Of a stretch of DNA of 11,653 nt, positions 1 to 6,492 are shown in pieces (within the stretch, counting starts at the first letter, position 1; each line of letters opens with the position of its first letter). The translations under genes and the position numbers were made by a program. The DNA lies in assembly GCA_000435195.1 (NCBI GenBank), contig FR880197.1, positions 1 to 11,653 of the forward strand, read 5' to 3'. Source of the stretch: Clostridium sp. CAG:169 (lineage in GTDB: Bacteria > Bacillota > Clostridia > Oscillospirales > Ruminococcaceae). A model generated the notes under the pieces. The model was given only the letters and a program-made list of their open reading frames with translations. It ran no database searches and was not told the DNA's origin.

Positions 1-88
1 GTAGTAAAGGAGAGGGAAGAAATTTTGCAGTGTTTTGTGTAAAAGATAATCGTCGGCAGAAGGTGTTACCAAAGCAGATGGAGCAGAT

Positions 89-117
89 TTGCACTTTTAT
101 TTTGACGGTGTTATAAT
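89..117 (+). promoter_or_regulatory. Probable SigA promoter (extended -10) for the acetyltransferase gene
   Basis: A perfect TATAAT lies at 112-117 and is preceded by TG plus one base (109-111), the extended -10 form. The element 17 bases upstream, TTGCAC at 89-94, matches only TTG of the -35 consensus, as extended -10 promoters often do. Transcription would begin near 124, leaving a leader of about 100 bases before the acetyltransferase start at 226. That leader contains the dyad at 181-196. Confidence 0.6.
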
Positions 118-180
118 CAAAGCATCTGCAAAGGAAAATCCGATTGATGATAGAAAGCGTAAGAACAAGAAAATTATGCC

Positions 181-196
181 GAACCTTCAAAGGTTC
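181..196. promoter_or_regulatory. Perfect 16-base dyad in the acetyltransferase leader
   Basis: GAACCTTCAAAGGTTC is a perfect inverted repeat. As RNA it can form a 6-bp stem with a TCAA loop; as DNA it could be a dimer operator. It lies between the predicted transcription start and the coding start. Its right arm contains AAAGG (189-193), which sits seven bases before ATGATG (200-205). That small reading frame of nine codons ends in a TGA overlapping the acetyltransferase ATG (226-229). The dyad is certain; its role is inferred. Confidence 0.4.
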
Positions 197-225
197 ATCA
201 TGATGGTCAGAAAGCGAGGAAACGG

Positions 226-735
226 ATGATTACCTTAACACCTTACCAGCCGAAATATCGGCAGAGCACCTTAAAACGAAACGAAGCTTTTTGGGGATTC
301 CATCGGGATTTGGTACAGAAAACAGAGGAACAGCAGCCGGACGAACAGGAGCGTCTGATGATGCAGGATTTGGAAAACTGGACATCAAAGGACCATTGGC
401 TTTTTGTCATTTTGCAGGATGAACAGGATGTCGGCTTTGTTCACCTGCAAAGGATTGGATCGATTGTTGTGCAGCTGGAGGATGTTTTCGTGGATGAGGC
501 GATGCGCGGACAGGGCATTGCAAGTCAGGCAATCCTTCTGGCAGAGCAGCAGGCGCAAAAGATTCCCGGAATCGAAGCGATGACCTTACAGGTGGTCACC
601 CGGAACGAGGCAGCGCTGAGGTTATACCACAAACTGGGGTATGATACGATGAGCATGGTGACCTTGCGCAAAGAGTTTGGAGAAAATCATCGGGACAGAC
701 AAGCAGAATTTTTAGGGATGACCTTTCAAATTTGA
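226..735 (+). CDS. GNAT family N-acetyltransferase
   Basis: A 169-aa cytoplasmic protein of the GNAT fold, which transfers an acetyl group from acetyl-CoA to an amine; the substrate cannot be read from the sequence. Motif A is clear: a beta strand with acidic residues (85-90) leads into RGQGIA (94-99), the pyrophosphate-binding R/Q-x-x-G-x-G/A loop. Motif B follows as the N127/E128 region leading to LYHKLGYD (133-140), the usual acceptor-side helix and strand. The length is normal for a single-domain GNAT, although about 60 residues precede the core. The start is set by GAGGA at 216-220 six bases before the ATG. The stop lies 20 bases before the next gene, so the two are probably one operon. 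The family is secure; small-molecule and protein N-terminal acetylation are both possible. Confidence 0.9.
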   Translation: MITLTPYQPKYRQSTLKRNEAFWGFHRDLVQKTEEQQPDEQERLMMQDLENWTSKDHWLFVILQDEQDVGFVHLQRIGSIVVQLEDVFVDEAMRGQGIASQAILLAEQQAQKIPGIEAMTLQVVTRNEAALRLYHKLGYDTMSMVTLRKEFGENHRDRQAEFLGMTFQI

Positions 736-755
736 TGTATAGGGAGAGAAGATCG

Positions 756-1319
756 ATGGAGGAAACGATTGGCTGCAAGACGGTGCAGCAGCTGGAAACA
801 TTTTTGCAGGAGGAGTACCACGCGCAGCCGGTCGAGCCGGTGGACTACCTTCTGTACAATGCGCGGCAGCAGATGCTCAATCTTTTTTATCCGCAGCAGA
901 TGCAGCAACTTGCCGAACAGATTGGTTTTGGACCGGAGTCGGACGAGGAGATCTGCGCTCTGTTCGATTGTCTGACCGAAACCTTCGACCGGGAAACAGC
1001 AGGCTCCAGGTATGTGCAGTACTGCTTCACACAGACCCTCCCAGAGGGCGTACAAGCCGTTTTTTATGTGACGGTGGAACGTGTCACCGGATTTGTGCTT
1101 CCGCAGTTTGAGTGGGCGTCAGAGGGCAACGGAGAAGGCGTGGGGGAGTCCTTCCCCGAAGAATTCCCCGAGGTGTCCGAGGAGAGTTACCGCCTGCTCA
1201 ATCAGACCATGCGAAGCATCGTTTTGTATCAGGGTGTGTCGGAGCAGGATATTCTGCAAAATACCCCGCGCTACCAGCGGTATGAAACGGCGCGCGAATT
1301 CTGGAACAGCGTTTGCTGA
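756..1319 (+). CDS. Unrecognised 187-aa hypothetical protein
   Basis: I do not recognise this protein. The start is the ATG at 756, placed by AGGGAGAG (741-748) seven bases upstream; in-frame starts at 732 and 735 overlap the previous stop and lack such a site. The product is acidic, has no signal peptide or membrane segment, and should be cytosolic. The N-terminal half is helical and rich in glutamine and glutamate. A central segment reading VQYCFTQTLPEGVQAVFYV looks like a beta hairpin, and an acidic, glycine-rich linker (EGNGEGVGESFPEEFPE) follows. It lies 20 bases after the acetyltransferase gene, which suggests co-transcription and translation coupling. Codon use is GC-rich like the rest of the window, so this is a real gene rather than a chance frame. 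No function is assigned. Confidence 0.75.
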   Translation: MEETIGCKTVQQLETFLQEEYHAQPVEPVDYLLYNARQQMLNLFYPQQMQQLAEQIGFGPESDEEICALFDCLTETFDRETAGSRYVQYCFTQTLPEGVQAVFYVTVERVTGFVLPQFEWASEGNGEGVGESFPEEFPEVSEESYRLLNQTMRSIVLYQGVSEQDILQNTPRYQRYETAREFWNSVC

Positions 1320-1411
1320 AGGGTGATTGGTCTTTAAAAGTTTTGCCGAAGTGACCGCTTGGACAAAACAGGGAGCCGCCATAATCTGCAAATGAAATGG
1401 GAGGGAAATAC

Positions 1412-1903
1412 ATGGGAATGATTGCGAATTACCAAGCTGTTTCGGATACGGAATTGGAGCAGGGCTTTGACTTAGATGATGTTGAAAATTTGCAGGAAAA
1501 GGAAGATGCAGAAATATGTGACATAGATAAAATGTGGGATGCACTCCATTTTCTGCTGACAGGGAAATCTGCTGCTGAACCGCTGGAAAATAACCTCATC
1601 AGTGAAGCGATTGTAGGGCAGTTTCCTGCCTCCGGGGAAGATGCAGGGGAATTTATAGCCGGAATACGAAGCGACAGGGTAAAAGAAATTGCAGAAGCAT
1701 TGCAGACGATAGATTTTGAAGGGTATATCGAGCAATTCAACATGAACAAATTTGCAGAAAATGAGATATATCCTGACATTTGGGAATATGAGGAGGAAGC
1801 AGATGAGATAAAAGATGATTTGCGCCTTTCCTTTGAAAGCCTGAAAAAGTTTTATGAGAAAATGTCTAAGCAGGGAAGTGCCGTTTTAGTATCCATTTAT
1901 TGA
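1412..1903 (+). CDS. DUF1877 (YfbM-like) family protein
   Basis: A 163-aa acidic cytosolic protein. The N-terminus MGMIANY followed by an acidic helix, the WDALHFLLTG segment in the first third, and a PLENNLISEAI-GQ stretch are characteristic of the DUF1877 family (E. coli YfbM), whose role is unknown. The start at 1412 is fixed by GGGAGGG (1399-1405) six bases upstream and by the conserved MGMI; an in-frame ATG at 1397 overlaps that ribosome binding site and is rejected. The gene is visibly more AT-rich than its neighbours and uses ATA and AGA codons freely, which hints at separate acquisition. The gap before it (1320-1411) holds an imperfect dyad at 1340-1369 and a CATAAT at 1380-1385 with poor -35 spacing, so a private promoter is uncertain. 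Confidence 0.82.
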   Translation: MGMIANYQAVSDTELEQGFDLDDVENLQEKEDAEICDIDKMWDALHFLLTGKSAAEPLENNLISEAIVGQFPASGEDAGEFIAGIRSDRVKEIAEALQTIDFEGYIEQFNMNKFAENEIYPDIWEYEEEADEIKDDLRLSFESLKKFYEKMSKQGSAVLVSIY

Positions 1904-1923
1904 TAGAGAATTCTTTCTAAATC

Positions 1924-1964
1924 AAAAAAAACCGGACCTTTGCATTTTTGCAAAGGTCCGGTTT
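1924..1964 (-). terminator. Strong intrinsic terminator of the peptidase/DUF6054 unit
   Basis: A perfect 16-bp stem (1929-1944 with 1949-1964) closes on a TTTT loop. Read on the minus strand it is followed by a run of eight T residues (complement of the A run 1924-1931), partly within the stem. It lies 15 bases past the DUF6054 stop. On the plus strand the stem ends in GGTTTGGG, so it is a weak terminator for the DUF1877 gene. Confidence 0.88.
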
Positions 1965-1978
1965 GGGATTGTGGATGT

Positions 1979-2305
1979 TTATAAAATTTCTTCCAATTTA
2001 TCCAGAAAGGCTTCTTCTCCGATGGTATTGACCTTAAAAAAGACAGCCTCGCTGCCGCCGGCGGTGATGGCGGACAGCTGCACCGGACCGTTTCCGGCTT
2101 GAAAGAGGGTAAGGTTCAGGCTCAGGCGATTTCCGCCGAAGTAGCTGTACCGCTCAAAGACCCGCACGCTGCATCTGGCGCCCTCACCATAGAAATCGCT
2201 GGAATCTTCCAGGGTAGCAGTAAAGCTGCCTTGCAAAAGCTTCTGCTCGATTTGATGCAGCAGCCGGTCAAAATCCTGCGAGAGGGTCCTTTCCAGTTTT
2301 GCCAT
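1979..2305 (-). CDS. Small DUF6054-like protein
   Basis: A 108-aa protein that begins MAKLERTLSQDF and ends in a FFKVNTIGEEAFLDKLEEIL-type helix. The pattern is an N-terminal helix, a central SLEDSS-like turn (here TLEDSSD) and strands CSVRVFERYS and NRLSLNLTLF; it fits the small Firmicute DUF6054 family as I remember it, with no known function. The ATG at 2305 is chosen because a full AAGGAGG (2314-2320) lies eight bases upstream; a TTG two codons earlier is too close to that site. There is no signal peptide or membrane segment. It begins 33 bases after the M3 peptidase stop and is followed by a strong terminator, so the two genes form one unit. A role linked to the peptidase is only positional inference. 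Confidence 0.75.
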   Translation of the reverse strand: MAKLERTLSQDFDRLLHQIEQKLLQGSFTATLEDSSDFYGEGARCSVRVFERYSYFGGNRLSLNLTLFQAGNGPVQLSAITAGGSEAVFFKVNTIGEEAFLDKLEEIL

Positions 2306-2338
2306 CCGCAAAACCTCCTTTTGGTGAAATGATGGATT

Positions 2339-4027
2339 TTACAGCTGGTGGGTGTCCAGCCAGTTGCGCACGTCTGCAACCGTTTCGGTCAGACCGCCGT
2401 CCTCGATCGGGCAGGCAAGTCCGCTGTGGTGAACGATGTCCACAAAGGTCTGGGTGCCGCCCAGTTTGGCAAAGGCAAGGTATTTTTCCCATGCAGCTTT
2501 GTGGTCGTGCATCGACAGGCTCCAGAATTGCAGGGAGATCATCTGTGCCAGGCTGTAATCAATGTAGTAGAACGGGCACTCATAGATGTGCAGCTGTCTC
2601 TGCCAGCCTGCGCCGCGGTTGTAGAAGTTGACCTCGTGGTTGTCCAGGTGCGGGCGGTACAGTTTTTCCAGGCGGTTCCACTCCTCGTTGCGCTGGGCAG
2701 GGGTCCACTCTGGATGCAGGTAGACGCTTTCCTGGAAGTGGTCGACCTGACAGCCGTATGGGATGAAGGTCATCGCGCTTTCCGCATGGAACAGCTCATA
2801 TTTGTCGGTGTCCTCTTTAAAGAAGAGGTGGTGCCATGGAGCGGTCAAAAATTCCATCGACATCGAATGGCTCTCGCAGACCTCCATTGTTGGGTCGCGC
2901 AGGTCAAGGTGCGGGATGCAGCGCAGTGCGGTGTAGTCGGCAAAGGCATGACCGGCTTCATGGGTCAGAACATCGACGTCGCCTGCGGTGCCGTTCCAGT
3001 TGGCAAAGATGAACGGAGCATCATATTTTGGCAGACCGGTGCAGTAGCCGCCCATTGCCTTGCCCTCCTTGGAGAGGACGTCGAACAGGTCGTGGTCGAA
3101 CATCATCTGGATAAACTCGGCGGTCTCCGGCGACATCTCGGTGTACATCTGCCGACCGGCTTCCATCAACTCGTCCGGTGTGCCGTGCGGCAGCGGGTTG
3201 CCGTCCGGGAAGAAGTAGGTGTTGTCGTATACCTGGAAATCCTCGACACCGATGCGTTTTGCCTGACGGCGCTTGATTTCGTTGTTGACCGGCACAATCT
3301 CCTCGATGACCTGGCGGCGGAAGTTGGCAACCTCCTGCGGACCGTAGCAGTTGCGGCGGCGCAGCAGGTAAGCCATCTCTACATAGTTGGAAAGACCCAG
3401 ACGGTGTGCCTGCTCGGTGCGGTTTTTGACCAAACGGTCATAGATGTCATCAAACTGCGCTTGATGCTGGTCAAAAAAGCTGCCGTATGCCTGTGCAGCG
3501 GCTTTGCGCACCGCACGGTCCGGGCTTTGCTGGTAAGGACCCAGCTGAGCCAGATTGCAGACCTTGCCGTCAAACTCGATTTTAGCGCTGGCGCACAGCT
3601 TCTGGTACTGCTGAACCAGCTGGTTTTCCTCCTGAATCAGTGGAATCAACTCGGGAGAAAAGCTCTTGAGGGAGATTTCGATGTTTTTGAACATCAGCGA
3701 GCCAAACTCCTCCTCCAGCTCCTTGCGGAAAGGAGAGGCAACCAGAGCCTTGTTAAACTCCTGGAGCTTTTCGTCGAGCACCGGAGCCATCTGCTCGTTG
3801 TACTCTTCCTCCTGGCTGTAAAATGGGTCGCGGGTGTCCACAGTGTAGCGGATGGTGCAAATCTGAACGTTGGTGGTCAGCTCGATGCGCAGCTGCTCCA
3901 GCTCTTTGATGATCTCAATCTGCTCGGAGGCGCTTGCAGCCTTCTCAAAGCGTTCAGTCAGCTGGGAGATGGTTTCCATCAGCTTTGGATAATCGGGACG
4001 CTCATAGGGAAATTCAGAAAATTTCAT
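2339..4027 (-). CDS. M3 family oligoendopeptidase (PepF/thimet-like)
   Basis: A 562-aa cytosolic zinc metallopeptidase of family M3, which hydrolyses short peptides inside the cell. The zinc motif HEAGH sits at residues 356-360 (H356 and H360 as ligands, E357 as catalytic base). E385, within CESHSMSME, is the likely third ligand; its distance from H356 and the E-x6-E pattern match PepF-like enzymes. The length fits M3-type oligoendopeptidases of about 560-570 residues and no signal peptide is present. The start at 4027 has AAAGGAGT (4036-4043) eight bases upstream. A housekeeping promoter lies at 4084-4112, and the DUF6054-like gene follows after 33 bases. The likely role is recycling peptides imported or released during protein turnover. 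A long reading frame covers the opposite strand but is a compositional shadow. Confidence 0.93.
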   Translation of the reverse strand: MKFSEFPYERPDYPKLMETISQLTERFEKAASASEQIEIIKELEQLRIELTTNVQICTIRYTVDTRDPFYSQEEEYNEQMAPVLDEKLQEFNKALVASPFRKELEEEFGSLMFKNIEISLKSFSPELIPLIQEENQLVQQYQKLCASAKIEFDGKVCNLAQLGPYQQSPDRAVRKAAAQAYGSFFDQHQAQFDDIYDRLVKNRTEQAHRLGLSNYVEMAYLLRRRNCYGPQEVANFRRQVIEEIVPVNNEIKRRQAKRIGVEDFQVYDNTYFFPDGNPLPHGTPDELMEAGRQMYTEMSPETAEFIQMMFDHDLFDVLSKEGKAMGGYCTGLPKYDAPFIFANWNGTAGDVDVLTHEAGHAFADYTALRCIPHLDLRDPTMEVCESHSMSMEFLTAPWHHLFFKEDTDKYELFHAESAMTFIPYGCQVDHFQESVYLHPEWTPAQRNEEWNRLEKLYRPHLDNHEVNFYNRGAGWQRQLHIYECPFYYIDYSLAQMISLQFWSLSMHDHKAAWEKYLAFAKLGGTQTFVDIVHHSGLACPIEDGGLTETVADVRNWLDTHQL

Positions 4028-4083
4028 GGTGTTTTACTCCTTTATGAAAAATAATACAATACAAGTAGAAACTGCCTGAAGGT

Positions 4084-4112
4084 ATTCTACCATGAAAGCT
4101 GGGAAATGTAAA
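4084..4112 (-). promoter_or_regulatory. SigA-type promoter for the M3 peptidase unit
   Basis: On the minus strand, TTTACA (4107-4112) is separated by exactly 17 bases from TAGAAT (4084-4089); both match five of six consensus bases. Transcription would start near 4077, leaving a leader of about 50 bases before the ATG at 4027. Confidence 0.7.
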
Positions 4113-4194
4113 CTAAATCCACCGGAGAATGTTGAAAAGTTTATCAAACATCGACAGGAAAGGAGAGGGCAAATTTTCTCTGAAAAAACCGTTC

Positions 4195-4224
4195 TTTACA
4201 AACTGGCAGCCGGTAGTGTAAAAT
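4195..4224 (+). promoter_or_regulatory. Probable SigA-type promoter for plsC and yfcE
   Basis: TTTACA (4195-4200) and TAAAAT (4219-4224) are separated by 18 bases. The predicted start near 4231 lies about 42 bases before the plsC ATG. It is divergent from the peptidase promoter, about 80 bases away. Confidence 0.55.
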
Positions 4225-4272
4225 ACCTAGAGAGGGCGGTATGCTCTCAGATTAACAAGGGGAGCGAAAACG

Positions 4273-4995
4273 ATGAGAACGATAATCTGGTTTTTATACT
4301 TCTGGCTGTATCTGATTTTGGTGCTGCCGGAATATTGGCGGGTCTGCCGCATGGGCAAGCAGGGCAAAACCGAACAGCACAACCGCCTGGTGCGCACCCA
4401 TGTCAACAACTGGGCAGGCAGACTGCTGCGCCTGGCAGGGGCGGACATCACCACCACCGGCAAGGAGAACATCCCGCAGGGTCCGGTGGTCTTTGTGGCA
4501 AACCATCAGGGCTATTTTGACATCCCGCTGATGCTGACCCAGCTGGATAAACCAAACCCGCTGGTGGCAAAGAAGGAAATTCAGAAGATTCCGATGATTC
4601 GCGGCTGGATGGAACAACTGCACTGTGTCTTTTTGGACCGGGATGACCCGCGACAGTCGATGGAGTGTCTGCGTCAGGCGCAGGAGCTGCTGGGACAGGG
4701 GTATTCGGTGGTCATCTTCCCGGAGGGGACCCGCAACAGCGGCGGACCGCTGGGTGAGTTTAAGGCAGGCGCCATCCGCATGGCGACCCGTGCCGGTGTG
4801 CCGGTGGTGCCGGTGTGCATCGACGGCAGCCACCTGCTGATGAAAAAAGGCAGCCTGTGGATTCATCCGGCAAAGGTGAATATCCGCATTCTGCCACCGA
4901 TTTCCACCGAAGGGATGGCAAGGGATGAGATTCGGGCACTGCCCGAGCAGCTGCGCCAGCAGATTTCTGACGAGCTGGACCGTCTGCGTGGCTAG
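4273..4995 (+). CDS. plsC: 1-acyl-sn-glycerol-3-phosphate acyltransferase (PlsC-type)
   Basis: A 240-aa membrane-associated acyltransferase of the PlsC/LPLAT family, which acylates lysophosphatidic acid to phosphatidic acid in phospholipid synthesis. An N-terminal hydrophobic segment (about 4-19) anchors it to the inner face of the membrane. The catalytic H-x4-D motif is NHQGYFD (77-83, H78 and D83). Block II appears as VFLDRDD (119-125) and block III as FPEGTR (149-154); VPVVPV (176-181) is the usual hydrophobic block IV. The length is normal. The start has AAGGGGAG (4257-4264) eight bases upstream and a promoter at 4195-4224. The phosphodiesterase gene begins 30 bases after the stop with its own ribosome binding site, so the two are probably co-transcribed. 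A paralogous lysophospholipid acyltransferase cannot be excluded without the rest of the genome. Confidence 0.92.
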   Translation: MRTIIWFLYFWLYLILVLPEYWRVCRMGKQGKTEQHNRLVRTHVNNWAGRLLRLAGADITTTGKENIPQGPVVFVANHQGYFDIPLMLTQLDKPNPLVAKKEIQKIPMIRGWMEQLHCVFLDRDDPRQSMECLRQAQELLGQGYSVVIFPEGTRNSGGPLGEFKAGAIRMATRAGVPVVPVCIDGSHLLMKKGSLWIHPAKVNIRILPPISTEGMARDEIRALPEQLRQQISDELDRLRG

Positions 4996-5025
4996 ATAAA
5001 ATGAAAATTTGGGAGGATAAACAGA

Positions 5026-5577
5026 ATGAAATGGATGATTGCTTCGGACCTGCACGGGTCCGCATACTGGTGTGAAAAGATGATAGAGCGCTACCGCGAG
5101 GAGAAGGCGGGCAAATTGATTTTGCTGGGAGATATTCTCTACCACGGACCGCGCAACGACCTGCCGCGCGACTATGCGCCCAAAAAGGTGATTGAGATGC
5201 TCAACGGCATGAAGGAAGAGCTGCTCTGTATCCGCGGCAACTGCGACTGCGACGTGGACCAGATGGTGCTGCAATTCCCCATCATGGCAGAGTATGCGGC
5301 GCTGTGGCTGGACGAGCGAATGGTGTGGGCGACCCACGGACACGTTTTCAATATGGATAACCACCCGCCGCTTAAAACCGGCGACATCCTGCTGCACGGT
5401 CACACCCACATCCCGGCAGCACAGCCGTTTGGCGAGGGATTTTACTACATCAATCCGGGCTCGGTGTCCATCCCCAAAAATGGAAGCAAAAACAGCTATC
5501 TAATCTTGCAGGACAGCACCTTCACCCTCAAATCGGTGGAGGATGGCTCTACCATCAGCAGCTACACCGTCGAATAA
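5026..5577 (+). CDS. yfcE: YfcE/MJ0936-type metallophosphodiesterase
   Basis: A 183-aa calcineurin-like phosphoesterase of the YfcE branch, which uses two metal ions (often Mn) to cleave phosphodiester bonds in small or model substrates; the physiological substrate is not settled. All signature blocks are present: SDLHG (D8, H10), LLGDILYHG (D36), GNCD (N72), THGH (H104) and HGHTH (H126, H128). The following NPGSVSIP is also typical of this branch. The protein is the usual compact length, soluble and without a signal peptide. GGGAGG (5011-5016) lies nine bases before the ATG. It follows plsC by 30 bases and ends at a bidirectional terminator, so it is the last gene of that unit. A direct metabolic link with PlsC is not evident. 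Confidence 0.92.
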   Translation: MKWMIASDLHGSAYWCEKMIERYREEKAGKLILLGDILYHGPRNDLPRDYAPKKVIEMLNGMKEELLCIRGNCDCDVDQMVLQFPIMAEYAALWLDERMVWATHGHVFNMDNHPPLKTGDILLHGHTHIPAAQPFGEGFYYINPGSVSIPKNGSKNSYLILQDSTFTLKSVEDGSTISSYTVE

Positions 5578-5580
5578 AGC

Positions 5581-5615
5581 AAAAAAAGACGTACCGAAGC
5601 CGGTACGTCTTTTTT
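5581..5615. terminator. Bidirectional terminator between yfcE and pduL
   Basis: GACGTACCG (5588-5596), loop AAGC, and CGGTACGTC (5601-5609) form a perfect 9-bp stem. It is flanked by seven A residues on the left (5581-5587) and six T residues on the right (5610-5615), so both strands carry a stem followed by a T run. It ends the convergent yfcE and pduL transcripts. A second, imperfect dyad (5634-5640 with 5662-5668, plus inner TTCC/GGAA pairs) lies between this terminator and the pduL stop. Confidence 0.88.
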
Positions 5616-5675
5616 GATAAAGGAGCGAACGGGAAAGAACGGTTCCTGTCAAGCGGAAACGGTTCTTTAGCGGTC

Positions 5676-6254
5676 TTATTTTTTAATCAGCTCGCCGATG
5701 GTAGCAGGGGTGCAGCCGGCAGCGTTGGACTCGTCGGTGTCAACGTGCATGGTAGCGTCGCAGCCTTCGCCGATGCGTACTTCTACATCGTCAAAGATGA
5801 GGCTGCGGTCTGGGGAAGAAATCTTGACCATGATGACCTCGCCGTTGGAAACGTTTGCTTTTTCTGCTTCAGCAGCGCTGATGTGCAGGTGACGTTTTGC
5901 AGCGATAACGCCTTCGGTCAGTTCAACCTCACCGGCAGGACCAACCAGTTTGCAAGGAGCGCTGCCAGCCAGGTCGCCGGACAGTCTGACAGGAGCATTC
6001 AGTCCCAGGCTTCTGGCGTCGGTAGCGGAAAGCTCTACCTGAGATTTGGAGCGGAATGGACCCAGGATGCTGACATTTGCCTGCGATTTTTTAGGACCAA
6101 CAACGGTTACCTTCTCGTTGCTTGCAAACTGACCTTTGATGGAAAGCTCTTTTTTAACGGTGAGCTGTGCGTCTGCGCCGAACAGAGTTGCAAAGTCCTC
6201 AGCGGTCAGGTGTACGTGTCTTGCGGAAGTTTCTACTGGAAAAGTATAGCTCAT
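5676..6254 (-). CDS. pduL: PduL-type phosphate acyltransferase (phosphotransacylase)
   Basis: A 192-aa zinc-dependent phosphotransacylase of the PduL family, which interconverts acyl-CoA plus phosphate with acyl phosphate plus CoA. The two-domain pattern is clear: SARHVHL (10-16, HVH 13-15), a strand-rich middle with LGPFRSKSQVELS, AAKRHLHIS (118-126, HLH 122-124), and the C-terminal HVDTDESNAAG (170-180). The paired HxH motifs and H170 are the expected zinc ligands. The protein starts directly at the first domain and lacks the N-terminal encapsulation peptide of microcompartment-borne PduL. No shell genes are nearby, so it is probably a cytosolic enzyme for acetate/ATP metabolism in place of Pta. 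The ATG at 6254 is preceded by AGGAGG 11 bases upstream; a TTG-started extension to 6344 would run through the promoter. No acetate kinase is adjacent. Confidence 0.92.
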   Translation of the reverse strand: MSYTFPVETSARHVHLTAEDFATLFGADAQLTVKKELSIKGQFASNEKVTVVGPKKSQANVSILGPFRSKSQVELSATDARSLGLNAPVRLSGDLAGSAPCKLVGPAGEVELTEGVIAAKRHLHISAAEAEKANVSNGEVIMVKISSPDRSLIFDDVEVRIGEGCDATMHVDTDESNAAGCTPATIGELIKK

Positions 6255-6315
6255 GGTTTTTACATCCTCCTGAAATAAAATCAACAGTGCAGAAAATACA
6301 CCATTTTCTGATATA

Positions 6316-6344
6316 ATGATAGTATGATTGAAGGGATTTTGCAA
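6316..6344 (-). promoter_or_regulatory. Probable SigA-type promoter for pduL
   Basis: On the minus strand TTGCAA (6339-6344) and TATCAT (6316-6321) are separated by 17 bases. Transcription would begin near 6309, about 55 bases before the pduL ATG. The overlapping plus strand contains TGATATAAT (6309-6317), an extended -10 look-alike without a good -35. Confidence 0.5.
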
Positions 6345-6428
6345 GTATCGTTAAAAATATAACAATATTTTTGCAATCACCCCTGTCTGTTTGGTGCGGA
6401 AAAACGGGATGGAGGAAATTTTATCGGC

Positions 6429-6466
6429 TGTGGGACTACTCCCACATGGGCAGGATGTGCTATAAT
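6429..6466 (+). promoter_or_regulatory. UDG promoter with palindrome over the -35 region
   Basis: TGCTATAAT (6458-6466) is a perfect extended -10 element. Transcription would begin near 6473, only 20 bases before the ATG of the uracil-DNA glycosylase. No good -35 hexamer is present. Instead the region holds a perfect inverted repeat, TGTGGGACTACTCCCACA (6429-6446), with 7-base arms and a CTAC centre. Because the palindrome lies upstream of the start, it is more likely a protein-binding site than an RNA hairpin in this transcript. The elements are seen; regulation is inferred. Confidence 0.55.
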
Positions 6467-6492
6467 AGCAAAAAAGACAGGAGGAACAACAG

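Noticed and set aside
1..119. Open frames from the left edge that might be the end of an upstream gene
   Set aside because: Frame 1 stops at 40-42 and frame 3 at 114-116; neither gives recognisable protein sequence, and the second runs through the promoter, so I do not call a partial gene.
2348..4054. A 568-codon open frame on the plus strand opposite the M3 peptidase
   Set aside because: It mirrors the whole peptidase gene, has no recognisable domain, and is a by-product of GC-rich codon composition; the minus-strand frame has the HEAGH motif, a ribosome binding site and a promoter.
4092..4520. A plus-strand frame of 142 codons starting before plsC
   Set aside because: It crosses the plsC promoter and start in another frame, lacks a ribosome binding site, and becomes low-complexity His/Gly/Gln-rich where it overlaps plsC.
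4294..5409. A 371-codon open frame on the minus strand opposite plsC and yfcE
   Set aside because: It spans two well-supported genes and their gap, has no family motif, and is rich in His and Gln as expected of an antisense shadow.
6309..6317. TGATATAAT, an extended -10 on the plus strand upstream of the UDG gene
   Set aside because: There is no -35 partner, and a better-placed extended -10 at 6458-6466 lies just before the gene; the element overlaps the pduL promoter on the other strand.
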